A DNA stretch of 20,707 nucleotides from a virus: the IMG/VR virus record IMGVR_UViG_3300028388_001910, positions 1-20,707 of that record, one strand, 5' to 3'. This document shows positions 14,061 through 20,707 of this stretch, one piece after another (within the stretch, counting starts at the first letter, position 1; each line of letters opens with the position of its first letter). The position numbers and the translations under genes are program-made. Under the pieces are notes generated by a model that ran no database searches, was not told the DNA's origin, and saw only the letters and a list, made by a program, of their open reading frames with translations.

Positions 14061-14380
14061 TGAGCTACACCACGCTCGGCGATGATTTCAAGGTACAAAT
14101 GACGCTTACTCTTTTGCTTCAATCCTTGAATATTATAATCGACACCATCCCATCGAATAAAATACTTCTCGAGTAAATCTTGACGATTGCGAATCACAAA
14201 AACATAACTCGCCTCCGCATTAACTCTATTAAACTCTTCTCTTTCCCTAACAGAGAGTGGTCTAACCTCAGACCAAACACTGTCAATAAGGACTTCCGCT
14301 GTCGTACTGCCTCCTAAACCGTCATCAGTCTCAGCTATATTATAAATTCCAATCCTTTGATCTAGCTTGCCAGGCCTCAT
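14057..14380 (-). CDS. Head-tail adaptor (SPP1 gp16-like)
   Basis: A 107-residue protein with the pattern of phage head closure proteins: MRPGKLDQRIGIYNIAE at the start, DDGLGGS, VWSEVRPLSVRERE, and ending in a strand with RWDGVDYNIQGLKQ. Members plug the portal/connector opening and form the tail docking surface. It overlaps both neighbours by 4 bases (ATGA type). Confidence 0.85.
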   Translation of the reverse strand: MRPGKLDQRIGIYNIAETDDGLGGSTTAEVLIDSVWSEVRPLSVREREEFNRVNAEASYVFVIRNRQDLLEKYFIRWDGVDYNIQGLKQKSKRHLYLEIIAERGVAQ

Positions 14381-14913
14381 ATACCAAGTTCCACTCGATA
14401 AGGATACAGCATAACCTTAACTGCCCGATTTAACGCGATACTGGTCCCTACTATATGCTCTACCCTTGTTTCATAAAGGTCTGCAACAGTCATTAATATT
14501 GCTTGCTTGACCGCTTTAAATTCCAATGGTGGTGCCGCAGAAACATCCACCTTAAACGTCTTAGCTTGAGGCAATCCATCATAGGTGACGATTTGCGTCT
14601 GAGGATCAAAGGTATATCCCGTTAATGATTGTTGGTTATCGCCTAAATCCTTATAGGTAATAGAATCAACAGTCACCAAATCAGGATATGGAAGCCTCAA
14701 CACTTCAGGAAACGTGCCATAGTAAACAATAGTGGCTTGTGTCTCTGTGAAAAAACGATTGCAGTAATTTTCAGCACGATCACGCGCAGCAGATATAAGG
14801 GCCGATATATAGTCATCTTCAAGACTACCATCCACCCTCAAATGTTCCTTTGCCTCAACCAAGGTAACAGGCTCTTCAATCGGTGCAACCGTTTTAACAA
14901 CACTGTAACGCAC
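14377..14913 (-). CDS. Head-tail connector (gp6-like)
   Basis: A 178-residue protein. Residues about 17-60 contain EPVTLVEAKEHLRVDG, then DDYISALISAARDRAENYC, the helical start characteristic of gp6/gp8-type connectors, which form a ring below the portal. The central part is strand-rich, and a helical C-terminal segment (AVKQAILMTVADLYETR) follows. It overlaps the upstream small gene by one base and the adaptor by 4. Confidence 0.85.
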   Translation of the reverse strand: MRYSVVKTVAPIEEPVTLVEAKEHLRVDGSLEDDYISALISAARDRAENYCNRFFTETQATIVYYGTFPEVLRLPYPDLVTVDSITYKDLGDNQQSLTGYTFDPQTQIVTYDGLPQAKTFKVDVSAAPPLEFKAVKQAILMTVADLYETRVEHIVGTSIALNRAVKVMLYPYRVELGI

Positions 14914-15098
14914 TATTTACGCTCCAAGCTATCGCTCTTTCTAGGCTTTGTTGCTTTTGATTTTTTAGGCTCAGGTTTAGACTTATGGCCTTCTTTAATC
15001 AATCCAGCATTAAGCCAAGATTGATGAAAGGGCGCTTCATCGCCTTTCTTGATCTTACCATACATAAAACTATTAATGTCTTTCGTTGCTATATACAT
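14913..15098 (-). CDS. Small basic protein after the capsid gene
   Basis: A 61-residue protein with an ordered N-terminal half (MYIATKDINSFMYGKIKKGD) and a Lys/Ser/Pro-rich tail. Small basic proteins of this type are common between major capsid and connector genes in HK97-like phages; function is not established. AGGGG lies 7 bases before the ATG, immediately after the T-run of the capsid terminator, so the message can be translated if transcription passes the terminator. The tail could bind DNA, which is only inferred from charge. Confidence 0.7.
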   Translation of the reverse strand: MYIATKDINSFMYGKIKKGDEAPFHQSWLNAGLIKEGHKSKPEPKKSKATKPRKSDSLERK

Positions 15099-15108
15099 AT
15101 ATACCCCT

Positions 15109-15135
15109 AAAAAAAGATGGGGCGACTAGCGCCCC
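15109..15135 (-). terminator. Intrinsic terminator after major capsid gene
   Basis: On the minus strand GGGGCG (15135-15130) pairs with CGCCCC (15124-15119) around a 5-base loop, followed by an AT and seven T (15115-15109). It lies 7 bases after the capsid stop. Partial termination would give more capsid than downstream transcript. Confidence 0.85.
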
Positions 15136-15141
15136 TGTTAG

Positions 15142-16284
15142 CTATGCTTGAGCTGTGATTGCAGTAATGTCACCTGTAACAATCGCCGCAGGCGTCATTA
15201 CAAGCTCAGCACCGCGAGTCTCAGCGCGAACAGTCACCAGGTTTTTGGTCACGTTGTCGCTATCTTGCTCGAACATCTCAACAATCGTACCTTCGCGGCT
15301 TGCGTACATATCTGCATCGGCAGACTTACAAACCATGGTACCTTCAGGGATGTTGTTAGATAGGACAACAGGCAAGCCCCACAACATAGGAGTTAGACCA
15401 TTGTTTACATACATAACAGCGCCAGAAGCGGCAACGAATGCACCATCAGAACTAGAGCGGCGAGTGGTTTCCGCTGTCTCCCAGTCCTTTGGGTTCATGT
15501 AGAAATAATCAGGCTCATAGTCAGCCGCGATAACGTCATACTTCATTCTAGCCGCTAGACCGTAAATATCGGTTGTTAGCAATGGGTCTGCCGCAGTGTT
15601 ATTCCCTACAGCCAACCAGCCGTCAGCAGTATCATTGATGACATAATCTTCGACAGCGGTATTCACACCGTGACGTAGACGGCGATCAATGTAAGATGCC
15701 AAGAAACTTGAATCTGCCAACGCCTGCTTAGATACGCGTATAAACGTTGGAATAGTCTTCACAGAAGTGTTAACTTCCTCGAAAGTCAACGTTGATTCTG
15801 GCTTAGCAACACCCTCAGCAGTCTTTGCAGCCGCATTGGTGTATGAAAGTTCACGCGAGTAATAAATGATATTACTAGACGTTGAGCCTTGCATTACTGT
15901 AGGCATAACCGTCAAATTACGGAAAGCGCCCGGCACTGCGCCCGGCAACTGGTCGTGACGCGACACAGTATTACCAGAGTTAATGATGGTGTTCTTAACT
16001 TCAACGCGGCCTTTGTTGGTCGATCCGCTCAAGAATGACTTAATACCATCCGACTCTAAAACAGACTGACCAAAAGACTTGGCCTCTGCTTTTTCGTGGC
16101 TGATTTCATGTTTTTGAGCTAAATCAAGAATCTGCTCATCTAAGCTCTTAATAGAGCTCTCTAAAACAGATAGCTTTTCTTTATACTCTTGACTGTTGGT
16201 ATCTACAACATCATTTACAGCTTTAATTTGGTTCTCAATATCCTTATGGACTTCACCAAGAGCGCTTTTGAATTCTTCAGACAT
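15142..16284 (-). CDS. Major capsid protein, HK97 fold
   Basis: A 380-residue protein. Residues about 8-65 form a charged coiled coil, the scaffold-like delta domain that the prohead protease removes in such phages; the cut probably lies in or just after residues 70-98, but the exact site is not visible. The body has RNLTVMPTVMQG, IIYYSRELSYTN, and PTFIRVSKQALADSS, then the DWETAETTRR region and a C-terminal AAIVTGDITAITAQA. These fit the HK97-type capsid family and its placement after the protease gene. AAAGGAG lies 7 bases before the ATG, a strong site for an abundant protein. The start overlaps the protease gene by 8 bases. Confidence 0.93.
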   Translation of the reverse strand: MSEEFKSALGEVHKDIENQIKAVNDVVDTNSQEYKEKLSVLESSIKSLDEQILDLAQKHEISHEKAEAKSFGQSVLESDGIKSFLSGSTNKGRVEVKNTIINSGNTVSRHDQLPGAVPGAFRNLTVMPTVMQGSTSSNIIYYSRELSYTNAAAKTAEGVAKPESTLTFEEVNTSVKTIPTFIRVSKQALADSSFLASYIDRRLRHGVNTAVEDYVINDTADGWLAVGNNTAADPLLTTDIYGLAARMKYDVIAADYEPDYFYMNPKDWETAETTRRSSSDGAFVAASGAVMYVNNGLTPMLWGLPVVLSNNIPEGTMVCKSADADMYASREGTIVEMFEQDSDNVTKNLVTVRAETRGAELVMTPAAIVTGDITAITAQA

Positions 16285-16918
16285 TGAATGTCTCCTTTAA
16301 AAGTTTCGTTGCTTCGATTGCGGCTTCTTTAGCCGACTTTTCCTGGTCTAGCTCACGCTCTCCGTGAACAATCTTCTTCACTGCCGCCACAATCTCTGTG
16401 GCTTCTTTTTGTGAAAAACCTTTTTGACGCAAAACTGCTTCAATATCCTTCAGTTTTACCGCAGATTTAATGTTTGAAATATGGGCATTATTATCAGCAG
16501 GGGACTCAACAACGCTGATCTCATAAAGCTCTATTGCTTTAAGCTTCCTAATAACACCATCTTCTTCTGAGTCTTTAGCCGAGTAGCCAATAGACAAGCC
16601 AGATATAGCACCATGTCTAAGCAATGCGGCTGCATCCTCTGCCGTAGAATGCCCTTTGGTTAGCTCACCTTCAACATATAAACCCATTTCATCTTCATAC
16701 ATGTCAGTAAACTTGCCAATAACGGGACCATAATGGTTCCATCGCAACTGTACAGGTCTATCCCGATCAATGAGCGTTTCTTTATACGCGCCCGGTAAAA
16801 TCATATCACCGTAGGAGTCGATTCCATTAAAAACAGACGCATAACCAGAAAACTTCAAATTGCCTTCTGCGCCCATCTTAATTTCTGTTTGCTTTAAGCC
16901 TATCTGCTTAGTTTCCAT
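16277..16918 (-). CDS. Prohead protease, S78 family
   Basis: A 213-residue protein that cuts the capsid delta domain during head maturation. Motifs match the HK97-type serine protease: FSGYASVFNGIDSYGDMILP (23-42), His62 in LRWNHYGP as catalytic His, and SGLSIGY (106-112) with Ser109 as the probable nucleophile, then ELYEISVVESPAD. The last 60 residues are charged and helical. It overlaps the portal gene by 11 bases and the capsid gene by 8. Confidence 0.92.
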   Translation of the reverse strand: METKQIGLKQTEIKMGAEGNLKFSGYASVFNGIDSYGDMILPGAYKETLIDRDRPVQLRWNHYGPVIGKFTDMYEDEMGLYVEGELTKGHSTAEDAAALLRHGAISGLSIGYSAKDSEEDGVIRKLKAIELYEISVVESPADNNAHISNIKSAVKLKDIEAVLRQKGFSQKEATEIVAAVKKIVHGERELDQEKSAKEAAIEATKLLKETFNV

Positions 16919-18113
16919 TGATTTCCGCCTGTAATTGTCGTGCTTGTGTTCCTGCTGGCACTAAAGTTCCATTTAAAAATATGTTGTCGCCACCCTCTTT
17001 TGGCCCTCTACCTTCGGCCGCTCTTACTTCATTAGGTGACATCTGACCGCTATTTATCTGCTTACTGTGAGTTTCTGCCCTTGTTGCCGCATCCGCTCTT
17101 AACAGAGAATCAAAATCGAACTCTATGTCTATATTTTCCCAATCTGACTTAGGCATTAAATGGCGCTTAATGCTAGACTCGATGCGCTCAAGATAGGGCT
17201 TTAGGTTTAATTTATAAAACCCCATATTGATCTGTTCAATACCACTGCCCCAAGTCGTACTAGAGCTAGTATCATTAATCAAAACAGACGGAACGCCCAT
17301 GAATCTAGCAACATCCTCAACACTAAAACGCCTACTCTCTAGTAGCTGCTGATCAGTAGGGCTTAGGGCTGTTTGTTGATACTTGAATCCTGCCTCAAGT
17401 ACAAATATCTCATCGTCATTTCCCTCGGATAGAGTTTTGAAATTAGCCTTGACCGCTTGACGCTGCTTATCTGTTAGCGCCTCATCCACCGTGAGCACGC
17501 CGTTAACCTTACCGCCGTTGCTTGCCAGCTTTGCCTGCCTATCCGCTAAATTCTTGCTAACACCAAGCGCGTTGCCCGCATAAGCAAGTGGTGACATACC
17601 CACCAAACCATTGCCGAATATTTTAACATGCCACACAGACGATTCTGCAAAGACCTTGACATTTCCATTAGGGTCAGTGTATTGATAGGTTATCGAACCA
17701 TCAGAAAGAAGGCACATTTCGACTTGCTCAGATGGATAAACAGTTAAACTGGTTATTCTCCCGCCTGCCCTCTGCTTGATAACATAGGCATTACCCCACG
17801 TTGTGAGGTTTAGCATTAATTGCTCGAAGAATTCTGTTCGGGTTTGGTATCTGTTTGGCTGGTAATTCAATAGACGCCACAAATCATAATCTGTGACTTT
17901 TTCTTTTATTGAGCTATCATTATTTTTACGGTAGCAATTGATAGGCATTGCTGACACTGTTTCAGTTAACAGTCTAACCGAGGCCCAAAAAGCAGATTGC
18001 GTCATGGCCGTGTCGAAGTCTTTCACTTCCACGGGCACCGTTGGTCTATTTCTTTGCTCTCCCTGCGTGACAGTATCACCGCCGCGCCTGAATAAAAAAT
18101 TCAGTATTCCCAT
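16908..18113 (-). CDS. Portal protein, HK97 family
   Basis: A 401-residue protein that forms the ring through which DNA enters and leaves the head. It has features of the HK97-type portal family: a core starting SAFWASVRLLTETVSAMPIN (35-54), LLNYQPNRYQTRTEFFEQLM, NLTTWGNAYVIKQR, FGNGLVGMSPLAYA, and SVEDVARFMGVPSVLI near residue 260, then RRAE-type C-terminal sequence ending in a short flexible tail. The ATG directly follows the TerL stop (TAAATG). Length is normal for the family. Confidence 0.93.
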   Translation of the reverse strand: MGILNFLFRRGGDTVTQGEQRNRPTVPVEVKDFDTAMTQSAFWASVRLLTETVSAMPINCYRKNNDSSIKEKVTDYDLWRLLNYQPNRYQTRTEFFEQLMLNLTTWGNAYVIKQRAGGRITSLTVYPSEQVEMCLLSDGSITYQYTDPNGNVKVFAESSVWHVKIFGNGLVGMSPLAYAGNALGVSKNLADRQAKLASNGGKVNGVLTVDEALTDKQRQAVKANFKTLSEGNDDEIFVLEAGFKYQQTALSPTDQQLLESRRFSVEDVARFMGVPSVLINDTSSSTTWGSGIEQINMGFYKLNLKPYLERIESSIKRHLMPKSDWENIDIEFDFDSLLRADAATRAETHSKQINSGQMSPNEVRAAEGRGPKEGGDNIFLNGTLVPAGTQARQLQAEINGN

Positions 18114-19775
18114 TTACCAACTTGCTCTAATTGGATCATCAATTGCCGATTGTACACCATTTTGTTCCGCATTCATAGCACGTCCTATTGCCATAATCAA
18201 GGCTACTGGGCCATCTATTTTATTTTCTGGCCTTTCTTTGTTTGGATATACGTTGTCTTTTTTGTCTAATTTCGCCGTCACATTAGATAACATCCACTTA
18301 AAAACAGGGTTATCTTCATGCAATATCTTACCTTCTCGCATCCAAGCATCTAGCTCTTTCATTGGCTCGCTGAAATTTAAAACCGTTGGGCGCATCTCAA
18401 CCACTGGTACGCCTTCATCCATCAGGTCAGTGATTAGCATTGTGGCCTGAAATGGATCATAGGCAAGCTCGACAAGCTCAAACTTGCTAGATAAATCAAG
18501 AATATCATCCTTTATCTCATTGAAATTAATAATCTCCCCATCGGTAACAGTCAACCACCCATCACGCATCCAGCCTTGATAATGCTCTAAGTCTGCGGCC
18601 GCTTCTGGTAGGTAGTGTTTGGAGAAATGCGCATAATTTCCGTCATCACCTTCTATTAAAATCTCAAGCGCCGCAATGTCAACCCTGCTTGCTAGGTCTA
18701 AACCTATATAGGCTCGCTTGCCATAGAAATCTGATATCTTATTACCAAAGGCGCATTGCTGCCATTTTTCAATATTGTAAAACGCATCTCTTGAGCCAAC
18801 CCATAAATTCAAGTGCTTAGTTTTATAGGTTGATTGCTTACGTGCGTTGTTTTTAGCATCTTGCAACCTGTTTAATAAGAAGTCTTCAGAGACAGATACC
18901 CCAAAATTAGGATTTGCTTTGCGCATTGTATCGACTTCCGACCAATCATCACCCACATCGGCGCAATAAATAAGAGCAAAGGTCTGATTGTCTTCTAGCG
19001 CACCTTCAAGCATCTTTTGTGCGTCTAGCTGCATTTGGTAGCATGGGCCTGATATGTTGTCACCCGCTGTGGTAATCATGAGTAACAAAGGCTCCTCACG
19101 CGCTCCCATACCTGTTTCCATCGTATCAACGAGGCGATCATCTTTATGTTCGTGGTACTCGTCGACAATGGCGCAATGCGGACTCGAACCATCGCCGGGA
19201 TTACCAATGATAGGCTCAAACCTACTACCGTTCTCCATGATGTTCATGTTGGAAGCGTTGACCTCTATCCCAAACGCCTCTTTGAATTGCGGGGTTTTAG
19301 TGACCATAAGCTTTGCCGGCCTAAAAACTTCCCACGCTTGCTTCTCAGTAGTTGCACCACTGTACACCTCGGCACCGTACTCACCATCAACCGCAAACAT
19401 ATAATTACCAATGGCAGCGGCCAGTGCGGATTTACCATTTTTCCTAGGCACCCACAACAACGCTCTACGGTAGCGCCTTTTGTCATCTTTCTTTCGCTTC
19501 CATCCAAAAATGCACGCGACAAAAAAGCATTGCCAAGGCTCAAGAATTAAAGTTTGCCTGTCACGCGCCCACTTACCCTTGGTGTGAGGCATTAGCTCAA
19601 TGAAATTTATCGCTTTATTGGCTGATTTTTCGCAGAAATAGCAAGGGAAATCTTCTTTATTCTCTTTGGATAGGTCGTCAAAATGCCGCTGGCACGCCAA
19701 GAACACCCAGTTATTTGAGATAATATTGCCGCTTAGTACATCCTCGCAGTATTGATTTGCTCTGTCCGCAGGCAC
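18114..19775 (-). CDS. terL: Terminase large subunit
   Basis: A 553-residue ATPase-nuclease that packages DNA into the head. A Walker A-type loop WVPRKNGKS (108-116), a Walker B strand CAIVDE (201-206) and the TTAGD coupling segment (235-239) are visible. The nuclease domain shows Asp360 in YIGLDLAS, Asp440 in LAYDPFQ and Asp521 in KIDGPVALIMA. A CxxC pair (CYFC, 45-48) and the ANQYCEDVLSG start are typical of the HK97-type large terminase. GTG is the start codon at 19775; a stop lies four codons upstream in frame, and AGGG precedes the GTG by 8 bases. Length is typical. Confidence 0.95.
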   Translation of the reverse strand: MPADRANQYCEDVLSGNIISNNWVFLACQRHFDDLSKENKEDFPCYFCEKSANKAINFIELMPHTKGKWARDRQTLILEPWQCFFVACIFGWKRKKDDKRRYRRALLWVPRKNGKSALAAAIGNYMFAVDGEYGAEVYSGATTEKQAWEVFRPAKLMVTKTPQFKEAFGIEVNASNMNIMENGSRFEPIIGNPGDGSSPHCAIVDEYHEHKDDRLVDTMETGMGAREEPLLLMITTAGDNISGPCYQMQLDAQKMLEGALEDNQTFALIYCADVGDDWSEVDTMRKANPNFGVSVSEDFLLNRLQDAKNNARKQSTYKTKHLNLWVGSRDAFYNIEKWQQCAFGNKISDFYGKRAYIGLDLASRVDIAALEILIEGDDGNYAHFSKHYLPEAAADLEHYQGWMRDGWLTVTDGEIINFNEIKDDILDLSSKFELVELAYDPFQATMLITDLMDEGVPVVEMRPTVLNFSEPMKELDAWMREGKILHEDNPVFKWMLSNVTAKLDKKDNVYPNKERPENKIDGPVALIMAIGRAMNAEQNGVQSAIDDPIRASW

Positions 19776-19809
19776 TCGATAACCCTAATTTATGCGACTA
19801 GCAACATTT

Positions 19810-20019
19810 CTAAATATCCTCTGTCATAGCCTTTAAAATTTCATCAGTTAAAATGAATTCGACATTAATAACTGATATGTCGTTTAATCCAATCTCTACA
19901 TTAGCCCTCATGATTGGAGAATCTGACAACAATGGTTTTATCTTCTTTATTAAACCTAGTCCAATCTTTGGATTATTTGTCTTTTTAGGCTTTAATCCAT
20001 ATTCTTTATCGTGCGACAC
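19810..20019 (-). CDS. Small hypothetical protein between terminase genes
   Basis: A 69-residue protein with a GTG start; AAGGAG lies about 11 bases upstream. The N-terminus is basic (DKEYGLKPKKTNNPK) and the C-terminus acidic and hydrophobic (ISVINVEFILTDEILKAM). No family is recognised. It lies between the small and large terminase genes, where a DNA-packaging or nuclease-accessory function is conceivable, but nothing in the sequence shows it. Confidence 0.5.
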   Translation of the reverse strand: MSHDKEYGLKPKKTNNPKIGLGLIKKIKPLLSDSPIMRANVEIGLNDISVINVEFILTDEILKAMTEDI

Positions 20020-20084
20020 AGACCTATTCTCCTTTTTTATCCATGAATTAGTAATTTTTTAAAAATCATCCTAATTGACCACTG

Positions 20085-20198
20085 CTATCCTCGACGGGCA
20101 TACCTTGGCACCCATTTAAACCACTTATGAAAATAGGACTCTCTAAAGTCATGTAATGACATTCTAATGAATTTAAGCAATGTGCTTTCTTTTTCCAT
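20085..20198 (-). CDS. 37-residue ORF between terminase genes
   Basis: An ATG at 20198 with AGGAG 8 bases upstream opens a 37-codon ORF. The product is basic and aromatic (FHKWFKWVPRYARRG at the end), with an amphipathic N-terminus. The good ribosome site supports real translation; the shortness and lack of a known relative argue against certainty. Confidence 0.45.
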   Translation of the reverse strand: MEKESTLLKFIRMSLHDFRESYFHKWFKWVPRYARRG

Positions 20199-20282
20199 AT
20201 ATATCTCCTGCTTTGTTTTTTTAAATATATAGCCAATCAATTAAAAAGTACATTGCCACCTAATGCCATATTCAAAGCGACA

Positions 20283-20663
20283 CTAAATACTCTCAAATGG
20301 ATTAGACTTCTTTTTAGTTGGTATTGATATTTTTGTTCTATCACTTGGTGTCATTCCAAAGCGCCCGGCCAGCTGGCTTAATTGTGTGATTTTGGCCGCT
20401 GTCATTTCTTCAAAGTTCAAACGCATCTCAGCAATTAGTCTGCACATCATTTCAAGCGCAATTCGATCAGCTTCACCTAGCACGTCAGCATAGTAAATAC
20501 CTACCACTTCATCCCAAATACTCTGCTCGTATTCGGTTAAGGATTTATGCGGCTCACCTATCCCCCGCTCTGGCTTTGGCTCGTTTGGATTAATCCTTGT
20601 CTTGTTCCGCTTATGCGTACCTTGAACCTCTTTAATTGCCGTTGGCTTCCTTGGCGCTCCCAT
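20283..20663 (-). CDS. terS: Terminase small subunit, P27 type
   Basis: A 126-residue protein matching the P27-type small terminase: MGAPRKPTAIKEVQGTHKRN at the start (GRPxKP-like), NPNEPKPERG, a Leu-rich helical middle (EYEQSIWDEVVG, ADRIALEMMCRLIAEM), and a final GMTPSDRTKI with a basic tail. It recognises the packaging site and recruits the large subunit. AAGGA lies a few bases before the ATG. It is the first gene of the visible late block; a cos or pac site upstream would fall at or beyond the window's right edge. Confidence 0.88.
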   Translation of the reverse strand: MGAPRKPTAIKEVQGTHKRNKTRINPNEPKPERGIGEPHKSLTEYEQSIWDEVVGIYYADVLGEADRIALEMMCRLIAEMRLNFEEMTAAKITQLSQLAGRFGMTPSDRTKISIPTKKKSNPFESI

Positions 20664-20707
20664 TTTTCCTTAAAACCTCTCAAATTAATTTTCTGTGCAT
20701 GTAAGAA

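Noticed and set aside
20220-20282. Packaging site or promoter in the AT-rich gap after terS
   Set aside because: Only AT-rich sequence and a 10-codon ORF are seen; no repeat or consensus element supports a site.

Overview
This window looks like about 20.7 kb of a tailed phage or prophage of a Gram-negative host, most likely a siphovirus with an HK97-type capsid. A nearly continuous minus-strand block (about 2.6-20.7 kb) holds packaging, head, tail, fibre and lysis genes in the usual late order, joined by 1-11 base overlaps. The host is inferred to be Gram-negative because the phage encodes a lipoprotein with a clear lipobox, a signal-peptide protein ending in an aromatic residue like an outer-membrane barrel, a cytoplasmic T4-type lysozyme and a GTA-type holin. 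The DNA is fairly AT-rich. No integrase, repressor, replication gene or tRNA is visible, so lytic and temperate lifestyles cannot be separated, and the host genus cannot be named.

Late block, read right to left on the minus strand: small terminase (P27 type), two small unknown ORFs, large terminase, portal, S78 prohead protease, major capsid protein with an N-terminal scaffold-like coiled coil, an intrinsic terminator, a small basic protein, gp6-type connector, head-tail adaptor, gp10-type protein, DUF3168-type tail terminator, TP901-1-type tail tube, a tail chaperone with a programmed -1 frameshift extension, a short tape measure (577 aa), a distal tail protein, a very large tail-tip protein (1180 aa) with an inserted lectin-like region and a glycine-rich C-terminus, a tail fibre, a DUF4376-like protein, a cluster of small membrane proteins, a one-TM holin candidate, a GH24 lysozyme and a 3TM-type holin.

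Left end, plus strand and convergent with the late block (1-2379): an accessory cassette. It contains an Ala-rich protein built from a GCT-type trinucleotide array (cut by the window edge), a very acidic 100-aa protein, a protein with nine 18-bp/hexapeptide repeats, an unknown 107-aa protein, a terminator-like element with two mutually exclusive hairpins, a 67-aa acidic protein and a secreted barrel-like protein.

The points most worth a second look are: the insertion in the tail-tip protein; the in-frame internal start that would turn a membrane protein into a lipoprotein; several very small or overlapping ORFs with good ribosome-binding sites (4203-4349, 3697-3870, 5284-5316, 20085-20198); the natural D20C-type lysozyme active site; the frameshift element; and the repeat-built genes of the left cassette. 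All family assignments are from motif and context recognition by eye; no database search was run.
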